36,445 bases of DNA from Candidatus Acidiflorens stordalenmirensis (GTDB taxonomy: Bacteria; Acidobacteriota; Terriglobia; Terriglobales; Acidobacteriaceae). The notes below the pieces were generated by a model that was given only the letters and a program-made list of their open reading frames with translations, did no database searches and had not been told where the DNA came from. The translations under genes and the position numbers were made by a program. The DNA lies in NCBI GenBank assembly GCA_003139995.1, contig PLIC01000136.1:2739-39183 (forward strand), given 5' to 3'. Shown here one piece after another: positions 1-9,056 of the stretch (positions are counted from its first letter, which is position 1; each line of letters begins with the position of its first letter).

Positions 1-1292
1 GCGGATCCGGAGTTGGAGATAAGGCGTTGGTTCTTGCGCAAACGCAGAGTCTGGAAAGGCACGATGCAGGAAGTCGCATTGCCGCACACTATGACATCGT
101 CGTCGGCGAGTCGGGTCGAGAGTTGCTCGATGAAGTAGTAAGGATTCAAGGGCGGCCCGGGCTGGCGGTGGCGATCCTGCACGACTGGGTAGCGTCGGAC
201 GCGTTCACGGCACCAGGCTAGCCACGGAGCGTGGGCGTCCGGGCGGTAGTTGTCGGCGTCACACTGACATAGGAGTTCTTGCAGGAACTGCTTGAGGTCG
301 CGGTGGATGGCCATATCCGGCTGGATGGTGGGTTTGTGGAACTCGGCGGCGTCGATATCGACCTGGATCTTGAAGGCGCGCGGCGCGAACGATTGCCAGT
401 TATAACTGATTTGGCGGATGTTGAGACGCGATCCGAGAATCAGCAGAACGTCGGCATTCTGTACCGTGAAGTTTCCGGCGCGGTCGCCGACGGCGCCCGG
501 ACGCCCGCAAAAGAGCGGGTCGTCGGAAGCGATGAGGTCATGGGTCCAGGCGGTGGTCACGGGCACGCCCAGCCGGTGAATAAGTTCATCGAATTCGGCG
601 ACTGCATGGGCGGCGCGGACGCCGGTACCGGCGAGGATCACAGGGCGCTTGGCATTTCTGATGCGGTCGAGAACTTCACGACAATCGGAAGTCAGCCGGG
701 AAGAATCGCCATCCTGTGTGGGTTCATCCTCTGTAGGATCGTAGGCGCGAAGAGTGGCGGGATCGACAAGCGCGGCCTGCACATCAACCGGAATGTCAAG
801 CCAGCAAGGGCCAGGGCGCCCACTTTGTGCGAGGCGCCAGGCGCGCTCGAGGTGATATCGAATGGAGAGGGGATCGTCGATCATCACCGCGTACTTGGTG
901 ATGTTTGCGACCATGGCGATGATGTCGGCTTCCTGGTCTCCGAGCTGGCGCAGGCCAGTGATGCCCTGGGCGCGCATGCAGGTTTCGCGCTTGACCTGGC
1001 CGGAGACGACGAGCATCGGGATGGAGTCGGTCCACGCCCCGAAAACTCCGTTGAGGGCGTTGATGCCGCCGGGCCCGGTGGTGACGTTGACCACGCCGGG
1101 CTGGCCGCTAATGCGGGCGTAAGCTTCGGCGGCCATCGCGGAAGCTTGTTCATGGTGATTGCAAACGTACTGAATGCGCGGCTCCTTGCCAATGGAGTCG
1201 TTGAGGTGCATGGCGCCGCCGCCAGTGACGAGAAAGATGTGGCGCACGCCCCAACCCGCGAGCCGCTCCACGATGTAGTCGGAAAGCTTCAT
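1..1292 (-). CDS. Thiamine-diphosphate-dependent enzyme, acetolactate synthase-like / YerE-like (C-terminus outside window)
   Basis: I translated this frame directly; it stays open for 430 codons from ATG 1292 to the left edge, so the protein is truncated at its C-terminus by the window. It starts MKLSDYIVERLAGWGVRHIF and carries the acetohydroxyacid-synthase-type N-terminal ThDP domain: the HHEQ motif with the cofactor-activating Glu at about residue 48, then a central domain, then the start of the C-terminal ThDP-binding domain (ADDDVIVCGNATS). The start overlaps the methyltransferase stop as ATGA. Known family members include acetolactate synthase and YerE, the ThDP/flavin enzyme that adds a two-carbon unit from pyruvate to C4 of CDP-3,6-dideoxy-4-keto-glucose. 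Its place at the end of an rfbFGH operon favours a YerE-like role over amino-acid synthesis. That is inference; the missing C-terminus could help decide. Confidence 0.85.
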   Translation of the reverse strand, partial: MKLSDYIVERLAGWGVRHIFLVTGGGAMHLNDSIGKEPRIQYVCNHHEQASAMAAEAYARISGQPGVVNVTTGPGGINALNGVFGAWTDSIPMLVVSGQVKRETCMRAQGITGLRQLGDQEADIIAMVANITKYAVMIDDPLSIRYHLERAWRLAQSGRPGPCWLDIPVDVQAALVDPATLRAYDPTEDEPTQDGDSSRLTSDCREVLDRIRNAKRPVILAGTGVRAAHAVAEFDELIHRLGVPVTTAWTHDLIASDDPLFCGRPGAVGDRAGNFTVQNADVLLILGSRLNIRQISYNWQSFAPRAFKIQVDIDAAEFHKPTIQPDMAIHRDLKQFLQELLCQCDADNYRPDAHAPWLAWCRERVRRYPVVQDRHRQPGPPLNPYYFIEQLSTRLADDDVIVCGNATSCIVPFQTLRLRKNQRLISNSGS

Positions 1293-2551
1293 GCGCGGCG
1301 GACCTCGGAATTAGAGTTGTGGGGCAGCGAAATAACGGGATTGCTGAGTCCGAGACGCCGGATTTGAGCGCTGATTTCGTCGGCGTGCAGCAAGGTGGCG
1401 ATGATGATCGGCTCCCGCGTACCAGCAATTTTCCCCGGACCCATTTCCTCCGGACCAATGATGGGCGCGCCCGCCAGCGTCCTGCCTCTGAGAATCGGAT
1501 TGTTGTCCACCAGGGCGCGGACTTCAGTTTGCGCGAGACAGGGAAGGGCGAGAAGCTTCATCGCCAATTGCCCAGCACCCCAAAGGATGACGCGCGGCGT
1601 GTTTGCCAATTGACTGGCTAAGTCGCGGTTGATTCTTTCCATCTGCTCAGCGGAATGCCGGATGTAGGCGGCAATCCTGCGCGGTAACTCTTGATCGCAA
1701 ACGACCACGTGTTCGTCCGCCGTTCCGCCGCTGTCGCGGAAGAGTCCGAAGACAGCGGGGTAATGCGTGTCTTCCGCGGTCTGGATCACTTTCTGCTCAA
1801 CCAGGACGGGCTGGAAGCCGAAGCGGCGGACTGTGTTTTCGAGAGCCCGCGCTGAAAAGTGATTAATGTGCTCGGTATTGAATTCCTGGAAAGGCGCGTA
1901 GAGATAGTCGTCGTAACGCGTGGCGTCGGGAGTCTCGAGATACAGGTACCCTCCCGGCGCGAGAAGACGGCGGGCGGCTGTGAAGAATGCGGGGATGTCG
2001 TAAACGTGTTCGAGGACGTGACTGAACACGACGCAATCGAATTTTGGCATGTGCGCTGGAGCCGACGCGGTCGATATCGATCCGACGTAAGCCTCAAAGC
2101 CACGATCACGGCACGCGGCCGCGCTGCGCGGCGAAGGATCGAACCCGGCGACGGCCGTAAATCCGTGGTCGCGGAGCGCAGTGAGTAGCCCGCCCGTGGC
2201 GCAGCCGGCATCGAGGATGCTGGCGGCCCGTGAAGGCAGGGCACGGGCAATGTCGGAGGCAGTGATGGCGAGCCGAGCGGCGTCGTATGGGGAAAGGCCG
2301 CTGCCGGTCGCGGTCGCCGAGTCGTCGTACTTGGACCACTCGCAATAAAAACGATCGTAGTCGCGCTGGGTGGCGGCGGGATCGGCGTAGACGAAACCGC
2401 AGCGGCGGCACACAACGACGTTGTACTCGGCGGGCAGAGGATAGCCGTCGGGAACGATGAACCGCTGGCGATGGCAGACAGTGTTTCCGGTTGCACCGCA
2501 AGCGCCGCATGCGCGATGTGGCTGAGGGCTGAGAGTAGCAGCACTATGCAT
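1289..2551 (-). CDS. SAM-dependent sugar C-methyltransferase-like protein with N-terminal zinc domain
   Basis: 420 residues. The N-terminus has two CxxC pairs (C15/C18 and C48/C51), as in the zinc domain of sugar C-methyltransferases (Methyltransf_13). A class I SAM fold follows with the DAGCATGG motif I at about residue 145. The C-terminal third begins with a second nucleotide-binding-like segment (VILWGAGQLAMKLL), as in the Methyltransf_14 domain. This three-part layout is that of TylCIII/NovU-type enzymes, which methylate a carbon next to a sugar keto group. I chose ATG 2551 because it overlaps the upstream reductase stop by 8 bases and begins just before the first CxxC; the frame is open further upstream but would run deep into that gene. 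The substrate is probably the CDP-keto-dideoxyhexose made by the neighbours (inference). Confidence 0.8.
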   Translation of the reverse strand: MHSAATLSPQPHRACGACGATGNTVCHRQRFIVPDGYPLPAEYNVVVCRRCGFVYADPAATQRDYDRFYCEWSKYDDSATATGSGLSPYDAARLAITASDIARALPSRAASILDAGCATGGLLTALRDHGFTAVAGFDPSPRSAAACRDRGFEAYVGSISTASAPAHMPKFDCVVFSHVLEHVYDIPAFFTAARRLLAPGGYLYLETPDATRYDDYLYAPFQEFNTEHINHFSARALENTVRRFGFQPVLVEQKVIQTAEDTHYPAVFGLFRDSGGTADEHVVVCDQELPRRIAAYIRHSAEQMERINRDLASQLANTPRVILWGAGQLAMKLLALPCLAQTEVRALVDNNPILRGRTLAGAPIIGPEEMGPGKIAGTREPIIIATLLHADEISAQIRRLGLSNPVISLPHNSNSEVRRA

Positions 2552-3650
2552 GGGTCCCTCGGGCGGCAACTTCCGGCGTGGAAATCCCCTGTTCGGAGAA
2601 TGTACTTCCCGAAAACCAGGCATGCGTGCGGCAGATGGCTTCGCGCAACGGCACGTCGGCGCGGAGGCCCAATTCTTCGCGCGCTCTGGCCGTGCAGGGC
2701 ACGTAGCGATGCACCGAGCCGACAGGCGTTGGCGTGGAAGCGATGTCGACATCAACTGCGGGCGGCAACGCGGCGGCGACTTCGCGCGCGAGGGTGGCGA
2801 TGTTCAGAGCTTCTTCGGAACCGACGTTATAGGCGCGGCGTGATTGTCCCTTGAAGAGAATGGTCCAGAGCCAGACAGCCAGATCGGACGCGTACAGATA
2901 CGAACGAAACGGAGAACCATCTCCCTTGACGAGGATCGGTCCGCCGCGCATCGCATCGGAAATGAAGTTGCCGATGGCGAAATGCGCGTCGAGCTTCATG
3001 TAAGGGCCGACGAAAGCGAAGCAGCGCGCGACTGTGATTTCGAGGCCGGAGGATGCGGCGAACGCGCACAACATCTCCGCAGAGCGCTTGCCTTCGCCAT
3101 AGGCAGAGGACGGGTCAAGAGGATCGGGCCCACCCGCGAAGGACTCACTTACGTGTGTGAGCTGCGGTGGCTGGTTTCCGTAAACTGCGCCCGAACTGAC
3201 GAACAGAAATCTGATAGCCGACCTGGCGGTGGAGAGGTGCAGCACGCGGCGCGTTCCCTCGACAATGGTGTCGAACATCACGAGGGGTGTTTCGCGGTTG
3301 AGCGTGGTGCTGGCTTCAGTGGCGGCGTGGATGACGTGCGAGAACGCGCCCTGGGGAAAATCGCCATGACGAATGTCGGCGGTGTGCAAAGTGATCGCTG
3401 GATCTTCCGCCAGGTGCGGCGCTTTCTCAGCAAGCAGTCCCGGATGCCGGGATAGTCCTACTGCACGGGCGTTGAGATTCAGCCGGTGGTTCGCCCAGGC
3501 GAAACTTTCGAGCAACCAGCATCCGAAAAATCCCGTGGCGCCCGTGATCAGGATGCGCTGGCCGCGCAGTTCCTGCCACAGAGGCTCGGTTCGAGCGAGG
3601 ATGTGGTCGAGATCGTGTGCCAGCCGGTTTGTCATGGTTGCCTGACTCAT
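2544..3650 (-). CDS. Extended SDR, NAD(P)-dependent sugar epimerase/reductase
   Basis: 368 residues. It has a Rossmann motif GATGFFG near residue 37, a serine-rich strand FLFVSSGAVYG and the catalytic YGEGK (YxxxK) typical of extended short-chain dehydrogenases acting on nucleotide sugars. In an rfbF-rfbG-rfbH operon the expected job is reduction at C4 of the CDP-keto sugar, as done by abequose/paratose synthases or by YerF after YerE. The exact stereochemistry cannot be read from sequence. ATG 3650 and ATG 3635 are both possible starts; neither has a strong ribosome-binding site. The 37-base gap to rfbH is filled by a short tandem repeat. Confidence 0.8.
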   Translation of the reverse strand: MSQATMTNRLAHDLDHILARTEPLWQELRGQRILITGATGFFGCWLLESFAWANHRLNLNARAVGLSRHPGLLAEKAPHLAEDPAITLHTADIRHGDFPQGAFSHVIHAATEASTTLNRETPLVMFDTIVEGTRRVLHLSTARSAIRFLFVSSGAVYGNQPPQLTHVSESFAGGPDPLDPSSAYGEGKRSAEMLCAFAASSGLEITVARCFAFVGPYMKLDAHFAIGNFISDAMRGGPILVKGDGSPFRSYLYASDLAVWLWTILFKGQSRRAYNVGSEEALNIATLAREVAAALPPAVDVDIASTPTPVGSVHRYVPCTARAREELGLRADVPLREAICRTHAWFSGSTFSEQGISTPEVAARGTHA

Positions 3651-3660
3651 GGTTGCGTGC

Positions 3661-3690
3661 CCTATGCTCGCCTATGCTCGCCCATGCTCA
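3661..3690. repeat. Three imperfect tandem copies of a 10-bp unit
   Basis: Two identical copies of CCTATGCTCG (3661-3680) are followed by CCCATGCTCA (3681-3690). They fill the gap between the rfbH stop and the reductase start; the last copy contains the rfbH stop codon. Copy-number change here would alter the spacing between the two genes. Confidence 0.9.
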
Positions 3691-5040
3691 ACGACCGGCG
3701 GAGGCGGCTCGCGGAATCTGATGGAAAGTCTCCGCCATGTAATCGATCATCGCTTGCGTGATGCCGGGGTAGAGGCCGATCCAGAAAACGTTGTTCATTA
3801 CGAAGTCGGTGTTCCGCAAATCGCCGATCACGCGCCGCTGAATGTCGCGATAGGCGGGCTGTCGAAGCAGGTTGCCGCCGAAAAGCAGGCGGGTGGCAAT
3901 GTTTCGCGATTCCATGAAGCGCACGACCTGGTTGCGGGTGGTGGGCGCATCTTTGCCTTTGCGCACAGCGAGAGGAAAGCCGAACCAGCTTGGCTCCGAA
4001 TGCGCGGTGGCTTCGGGCAAGATGAAAATGTCGTCGAGATCGCTCAGGGCGGCGTGAAGTTTGGCGAAGTTCGCGCGCCGGGCGGCAATGAAGCCAGGCA
4101 GCTTCTTAAGTTGCGCGACTCCGACTGCCGCTTGCAGGTCGGTCGCTTTGAGATTGTAGCCGATGTGGCTGTAAATATATTTGTGGTCGTATCCGCTGGG
4201 CAGATCGCCCAGTTTCCATTCAAAGCGGCAACCACAAGTGTTGGATTTCCCGGGATCGCACCAGCAGTCACGGCCCCAATCGCGAAAAGACTCGGCTAAC
4301 TTCTTGAGCGCGGGAGACTGCGTGAGCACGCATCCGCCCTCGCCCATGGTGATGTGGTGCGCGGGATAGAAGCTAGTGGTGGCGAGGTGGCCGAAAGTCC
4401 CAACCATGCGTCCTTTGTGGAGAGATCCGACGGCATCGCAGCAATCCTCGATCACCCAGAGATTGTGTTTGGTGGCCAGATTCATGACGGCATCGACGTC
4501 AAACGGGTTGCCGAGGGTGTGCGCCAGCATGATGGCTTTGGTGCGATCGGAGACTGCGGCTTCAAGTTGAGTTACATCGGCGTTGTAAGTTGGAAGCTGA
4601 ACGTCGACGAAGACTGGGACGAGGCCGTTCTGAACGATCGGATTGACGGTGGTGGGAAATCCAGCAGCTACGGTGATGACTTCGTCTCCTGGACGGAGCC
4701 TGCGATCGCCGAGCGACGGAGAAGTGAGGCATGAAAGGGCCGCGAGGTTGGCGGAGGATCCGGAGTTGACGAGTGATGCACAGCGCACGCCCATAAAGGC
4801 GGCAAATTCACGTTCAAACTGGGCGGCAAAGCGGCCAGTGGTGAGCCATGCGTCAAGCGATGCCTCGACCAGAAATTCGAGCTCGGTCGAGTCAAAGACT
4901 TTGCCCGACACGGGTACGCTGCTCTTGCCAGGCACGAACGCCGGCGGAGCCAGGGCGACGTCGTAGTACTGCTTCACGATCGCGCGGACCTCGTCGCGGA
5001 GTCGGCTGGCAGTCTTGGTCGTCGTCATTCTCACTGTCAT
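3688..5040 (-). CDS. rfbH: CDP-4-keto-6-deoxy-D-glucose 3-dehydrase (E1), PMP/[2Fe-2S] enzyme
   Basis: 450 residues from ATG 5040, which follows AGGGGATAACTCGACA; a second ATG at 5028 is possible. The protein is an aspartate-aminotransferase-fold enzyme in which the PLP-binding lysine is replaced by histidine ([14 protein letters not shown], His at about residue 228). This is the hallmark of E1, which keeps PMP free to remove the C3 hydroxyl. Four cysteines at about 201, 259, 261 and 269 reproduce the C-x57-C-x1-C-x7-C spacing of the E1 [2Fe-2S] cluster. It makes the 3,6-dideoxy skeleton together with a flavin/FeS reductase (DdhD/E3), which is not in this window. It lies 7 bases after rfbG and before the SDR gene. 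Confidence 0.95.
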   Translation of the reverse strand: MTVRMTTTKTASRLRDEVRAIVKQYYDVALAPPAFVPGKSSVPVSGKVFDSTELEFLVEASLDAWLTTGRFAAQFEREFAAFMGVRCASLVNSGSSANLAALSCLTSPSLGDRRLRPGDEVITVAAGFPTTVNPIVQNGLVPVFVDVQLPTYNADVTQLEAAVSDRTKAIMLAHTLGNPFDVDAVMNLATKHNLWVIEDCCDAVGSLHKGRMVGTFGHLATTSFYPAHHITMGEGGCVLTQSPALKKLAESFRDWGRDCWCDPGKSNTCGCRFEWKLGDLPSGYDHKYIYSHIGYNLKATDLQAAVGVAQLKKLPGFIAARRANFAKLHAALSDLDDIFILPEATAHSEPSWFGFPLAVRKGKDAPTTRNQVVRFMESRNIATRLLFGGNLLRQPAYRDIQRRVIGDLRNTDFVMNNVFWIGLYPGITQAMIDYMAETFHQIPRAASAGR

Positions 5041-5047
5041 TGTCGAG

Positions 5048-6052
5048 TTATCCCCTGCCCGCATGGGCCATTGCGGCGGGCGCGCCCAGGAACTCGCGGT
5101 ACCAGGCGATAGTGCGATCAAGGCCGGACTCAAGAGTGAACTGCGGTCGCCAGTTGAGTTGGGTGCGGGCGCGTTCGGCGCTCAGGAATTGATGACGAAT
5201 TTCGTTGCTCGCTTGGTTGAGCACTTCTGGACGCAGAGAAGACTTCATCTTCCGCAGGACCAGTTCAACCATGTCGAGCACGCTGATCTGACTTTCATTT
5301 GAAAAGTTAAAGGCCTGGCCACGGAGGGCGGTATCAGAGGCGAAACGCTCGGCGAGCAGCATGTACGCGGCTGCTCCATCCTCGATGTAGAAATAGTCGC
5401 GGACAAAGTTACCGTCCGAGCGCACGACTGGCCGTTCTCCGCGAATGACGGAGCGAATCGTGCCCGGGACCACGCGGTTCCAGTTCAGGTCGCCGCCGCC
5501 GTAGAAATTTCCGCACCGCGTGATCGCGACTGGCAGGTTGTAACTTGCGGCGTAAGTCTGCGCGATCAGATCTGCGCACGACTTACTGACATCGTAGGGA
5601 TGACGGCCTTGCAACGGCATCGTCTCGTTGTAAGGAAGGTGCTCCTGATCGCCGTAGGCCTTATCGGAGGACGCTACAACAATCGATGAAACCTTGGGAG
5701 AGCGGCGGCAAGCCTCGAGCAGATTCCAGGTGCCCCCGATGTTGGTGGAGAAAGTTGAGACTGGGTTGCGATTGGCGATACCGACGATGGTCTGGGCCGC
5801 GAGATGAAAGACGACTTCAACTTCGTACTCGCCGAGGGTCCGCTCAACCAGATCACGGTCGATGATATCGCCGCGCACGGTGTTGACTTGCTCAATGCGG
5901 CGGCTGCGTGCGAGTTCGCTTTGCGGAACCCAGTCGCGTACCAGGCAAACAACGTTCGAGCCGGCGTCAATGAGCTGCTTGACGAGCCACGATCCGAGCA
6001 GCCCCGTCCCGCCGGTGACGAAGACAGAGCGATCTCTCCAAAATGAATTCAT
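5048..6052 (-). CDS. rfbG: CDP-glucose 4,6-dehydratase
   Basis: 334 residues. Extended SDR with [10 protein letters not shown] at the N-terminus, the strand [11 protein letters not shown], the catalytic YDVSK and the [19 protein letters not shown] segment characteristic of RfbG. It converts CDP-glucose to CDP-4-keto-6-deoxyglucose, the substrate of RfbH. I chose ATG 6052, which overlaps the rfbF stop as ATGA; a GTG nine bases upstream would add three residues. Tight coupling with rfbF and rfbH indicates one operon. Confidence 0.95.
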   Translation of the reverse strand: MNSFWRDRSVFVTGGTGLLGSWLVKQLIDAGSNVVCLVRDWVPQSELARSRRIEQVNTVRGDIIDRDLVERTLGEYEVEVVFHLAAQTIVGIANRNPVSTFSTNIGGTWNLLEACRRSPKVSSIVVASSDKAYGDQEHLPYNETMPLQGRHPYDVSKSCADLIAQTYAASYNLPVAITRCGNFYGGGDLNWNRVVPGTIRSVIRGERPVVRSDGNFVRDYFYIEDGAAAYMLLAERFASDTALRGQAFNFSNESQISVLDMVELVLRKMKSSLRPEVLNQASNEIRHQFLSAERARTQLNWRPQFTLESGLDRTIAWYREFLGAPAAMAHAGRG

Positions 6053-6831
6053 TCCGGCCACACTTTCCAGGGGGTTTGCTCGCTCGCCCAGAGCTCATTC
6101 AGGTACTGGTATTCGCGGTAAGTGTCCATGGCAAAGAAGAACCCGTCATGGCGATAGGCCATGAGTTGACCTTCACGCGCCAGGCGCTCCAGAGGTTCCC
6201 GTTCGAGGATGCACTCGGGGCCGCCAAGGTAATCGAGCACACGGCGGTTGAAGACGAAGAAGCCGGCGCTGATCAGGCCGTTGGCCCTGGGTTTCTCCAT
6301 GAAGCGCTGAACCTGGCCCTGGGCGTCGGTTTCGAGCACTCCGAAGCGAGAGATGGGCGGGACTGAGGTGACGGTTGCAAGGCGGCCGTGCTGGCGATGA
6401 AAGTCGAGCAAGCTGCTGATGTTGACGTCGCTGAGGCCGTCGCCGTAGGTGAGCAGAAACGTGTCATCGTTTTCGAGATAGCGGGCAACGCGCTTTAAGC
6501 GGCCACCCGTCTTGGTTTCGAGGCCGGTGTCGGCGAGGGTGACGGTGAAGTCCTGCTCCTGATGAGCGCCCATGAATTCGACGTGCGATTGGCGGCCGAG
6601 GCAAATTCTGAAGTCGCTATTCATGGCCTCGTAGTTCAGGAAGTAGTCTTTGATCATGTTGCCGCGATATCCGAGGCACAGAATGAACTCGCGCATTCCG
6701 TAATGGGCGTACATCTTCATGATGTGCCACAGGATGGGACGGCCCCCGATCTCCACCATCGGTTTGGGCCGGAATTCGGTCTCTTCCCGGAGACGGGTGC
6801 CTAATCCACCGCACAGAACGACAACCTTCAT
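6049..6831 (-). CDS. rfbF: Glucose-1-phosphate cytidylyltransferase
   Basis: 260 residues, full length for the family. The N-terminus carries the nucleotidyltransferase signature [11 protein letters not shown] followed by [19 protein letters not shown], and the sugar-site residues of RfbF-type enzymes are seen in [10 protein letters not shown] and in FMEKP. It makes CDP-glucose from CTP and glucose-1-phosphate, the first step toward CDP-3,6-dideoxyhexoses. An AGGA lies upstream of ATG 6831. It is the first gene of the sugar operon, so the 182-base gap to the GtrA gene probably holds a promoter, though read-through from upstream is possible. Confidence 0.95.
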   Translation of the reverse strand: MKVVVLCGGLGTRLREETEFRPKPMVEIGGRPILWHIMKMYAHYGMREFILCLGYRGNMIKDYFLNYEAMNSDFRICLGRQSHVEFMGAHQEQDFTVTLADTGLETKTGGRLKRVARYLENDDTFLLTYGDGLSDVNISSLLDFHRQHGRLATVTSVPPISRFGVLETDAQGQVQRFMEKPRANGLISAGFFVFNRRVLDYLGGPECILEREPLERLAREGQLMAYRHDGFFFAMDTYREYQYLNELWASEQTPWKVWPE

Positions 6832-7013
6832 AATTCTGGGTTCCTGGCAGCACCGCCGGCGCGCGGCAGCGCTTCGTATCTTTCGAACGATCTGCGGTAC
6901 TTATGCTCCCGAACTACGGGCCCGCAAGTCAGTTATCCCACACTCGAGCGATTACCGCAGGATTACGAAAGTCACCAGGGAGACTGCAATTCGAGGTAAG
7001 TGATCCTAACTGA

Positions 7014-7538
7014 TCAAGGTGCGCTTTGCGGGGTCTGATTGCCGTTTGCGAAGGAAATGTGGCGATGTCCGAAGAAGCTGAACACGATTGCAAACACGAG
7101 AACGATGGCGCCGGCGATGTAGGGGGCGCTGCGGTCGTGGCCGGGCTGGCGGCGGATGACGCCGACGACGAAGGGAAGCGCGGCGGCTGACAAGATCATG
7201 CTGCCGGCATAGACGCCAACGCAACGGATCCATTCCTTGAGGTAGTTGCCGTGAGTCTTGAATACAAACCACTTATATCCGAAGAAGGCGAACGTGATGC
7301 TGAACAGATTGGCGAGCAGGCTGGCCAAGACATAGCCGTAGGAAAGGAACGGGCTTAGAAGCAGTGTGAACAATGCGAAGCAGCCGTAGCCGAAGATCGT
7401 GTTGCAAGCGCCTACGGCTAGGTAACGGACTAGAGTAAACGTGCGCTGGCTTTTCTCGGTTGGAGCGGTCACGACTCCAGCGGCAGATACAGCCGCCGAG
7501 GATAGGTGAGATCCAGGCTGATGGTTGTGAGTCAGCAT
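7014..7538 (-). CDS. GtrA-like four-helix membrane protein
   Basis: 174 residues. After a polar N-terminal stretch of about 35 residues there are four hydrophobic segments (roughly 37-60, 66-88, 105-128 and 140-163) with family features such as YLAVGACNTIFGY, FGYKWFVF and FFGHRHISF. GtrA proteins move polyprenyl-phosphate-linked sugars across the inner membrane or assist glycosyltransferases, so a role in surface-glycan assembly fits the downstream CDP-sugar operon. It starts 55 bases after the murA stop on the same strand and may be read from the murA promoter. The exact substrate is unknown. Confidence 0.85.
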   Translation of the reverse strand: MLTHNHQPGSHLSSAAVSAAGVVTAPTEKSQRTFTLVRYLAVGACNTIFGYGCFALFTLLLSPFLSYGYVLASLLANLFSITFAFFGYKWFVFKTHGNYLKEWIRCVGVYAGSMILSAAALPFVVGVIRRQPGHDRSAPYIAGAIVLVFAIVFSFFGHRHISFANGNQTPQSAP

Positions 7539-7593
7539 CCGAGATCATAGTAGCCGCATAAGCGAAGGGTCCGAAGGTTACTATCGTTACCCG

Positions 7594-8910
7594 TCACGAT
7601 TGGGCGGGGGCTGCGGCTCGTTTGGGGAAGATGTTGCCTACGCGGCGGATTTCGGCGCCCACGGCCTTCAGTTTTTCTTCGATGTTCTCGTAGCCGCGGT
7701 CCAGGTGATAAACGCGGTCGATGATGGTCTCGCCGTCGGCGATCAGGGCGGCGAGCACGAGCGAGGCGGAGGCGCGCAGATCCGAGGCGAGCACAGCGGC
7801 GGCGCTCAGCGGAGTTCCGCCGCGGACGATGGCCCGGCGCCCTTCGATCTTGATGTTGGCGCCCATGCGGACCAGTTCCTGCGCGTGCATGAAGCGGTTC
7901 TCAAAAATGTTTTCCGTGATGATCGATGTGCCCGCGGCCTGCGTAGTGAGCGCCATGTATTGCGCCTGCATGTCGGTGGGGAAGCCGGGATATTCTTCCG
8001 TGTTCATGTCGGCGGCTTCGAGCGGCTGATCGCCCATGACGCGGACGGAGTCGGTTTTCACCGCAGTCTTCACGCCGGTTTCCGCGAGCTTCTGCAGGAT
8101 GGCGGTGAGGTGCGCGGGATCGCATCCGGCGACGTTGACGTCCCCGCCGGTCAGGGCTCCGGCGACGATGAAGGTTCCAGCCTCAATGCGGTCGGGGATG
8201 ATGCGGTGCCTGGCGCCGTGCAGCTTGGTGACGCCCTTGACGCGGATGGTGGACGTGCCCGCGCCTTGGATTTTGGCGCCCATGGCGTTGAGCAGCGCGG
8301 CGAGGTCCGCGACTTCCGGTTCACGGGCGCAGTTCTGCATGATGGTCTCGCCATCGGCAAGCGTGGCGGCCATAAGCAGGTCTTCGGTGCCGGTGACAGT
8401 GATTCTGTCGAAGACAACTTCTGCGCCACGCAGGCGGTCGCCTTTTAGCGGGTCAATGACGGCCTCGATGTAGCCGTGCTCTTGCGTGATTTTCGCGCCC
8501 AGATGTTCCAACCCCTTGATGTGAAGGTCGATCGGGCGGGCGCCGATGGCGCATCCGCCGGGCAGCGAGACGCGGGCGCGGCCGCACCGCGCTACGAGCG
8601 GTCCCAGGACGAGCGTGGAGGACCGCATCGTCTTGACCAGTTCATAAGACGCTTCGGGAGCGGCGAGCGCACGTGCGCAAATCGTTGTCCGATGATGGGC
8701 GCGTCCGTAGCCGAGTTCAACTTCGGCGCCCATGGCGGCAAGGAGCTTGCACGTGGTCTCGATGTCGCGCACCTGGGGAATGTTTTCGAGAATCACAGGT
8801 TCCTCGGTGAGCAGGGCTGCCGCCATGCAAGGCAGTGCGGCGTTCTTCGCGCCACTGATTCGGACCGTCCCCAGCAGGGGATTACCGCCGCGGATTACGA
8901 GTTTGTCCAT
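7594..8910 (-). CDS. murA: UDP-N-acetylglucosamine 1-carboxyvinyltransferase
   Basis: 438 residues, slightly longer than the usual 417-430. The substrate-binding Lys22 lies in SGAKNAALP and the active-site cysteine, the fosfomycin target, is Cys120 in [11 protein letters not shown]. The C-terminal [13 protein letters not shown] motif is also present. It transfers enolpyruvate from PEP to UDP-GlcNAc, the first committed step of peptidoglycan synthesis in the cytoplasm. Retention of Cys rather than Asp at residue 120 predicts fosfomycin sensitivity of the enzyme (established for the family). The 146-base gap upstream separates it from murQ and holds no visible gene. Confidence 0.97.
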   Translation of the reverse strand: MDKLVIRGGNPLLGTVRISGAKNAALPCMAAALLTEEPVILENIPQVRDIETTCKLLAAMGAEVELGYGRAHHRTTICARALAAPEASYELVKTMRSSTLVLGPLVARCGRARVSLPGGCAIGARPIDLHIKGLEHLGAKITQEHGYIEAVIDPLKGDRLRGAEVVFDRITVTGTEDLLMAATLADGETIMQNCAREPEVADLAALLNAMGAKIQGAGTSTIRVKGVTKLHGARHRIIPDRIEAGTFIVAGALTGGDVNVAGCDPAHLTAILQKLAETGVKTAVKTDSVRVMGDQPLEAADMNTEEYPGFPTDMQAQYMALTTQAAGTSIITENIFENRFMHAQELVRMGANIKIEGRRAIVRGGTPLSAAAVLASDLRASASLVLAALIADGETIIDRVYHLDRGYENIEEKLKAVGAEIRRVGNIFPKRAAAPAQS

Positions 8911-9056
8911 AGCTTGAGCGGTTCCTGATAAGCCGGAGCGCCGCTTTCATTCTAACTACGATTGCAGGACGGCGGCGGTCAGAAATGTCGAGTGGAGTTT
9001 AGTTTGTAACGGCGAAACAAAGAACCACGCGGGGCAGGGGAAAGCGCGCCGCCTGG

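Noticed and set aside
279..1367. Long plus-strand open frame of 362 codons
   Set aside because: It lies antisense to the ThDP enzyme, whose motifs (HHEQ and others) are clear on the minus strand. The plus translation matches no family I know and is a typical GC-rich antisense frame.
7600..8448. 282-codon plus-strand frame
   Set aside because: Antisense to murA, which is certain from Lys22, Cys120 and overall sequence.
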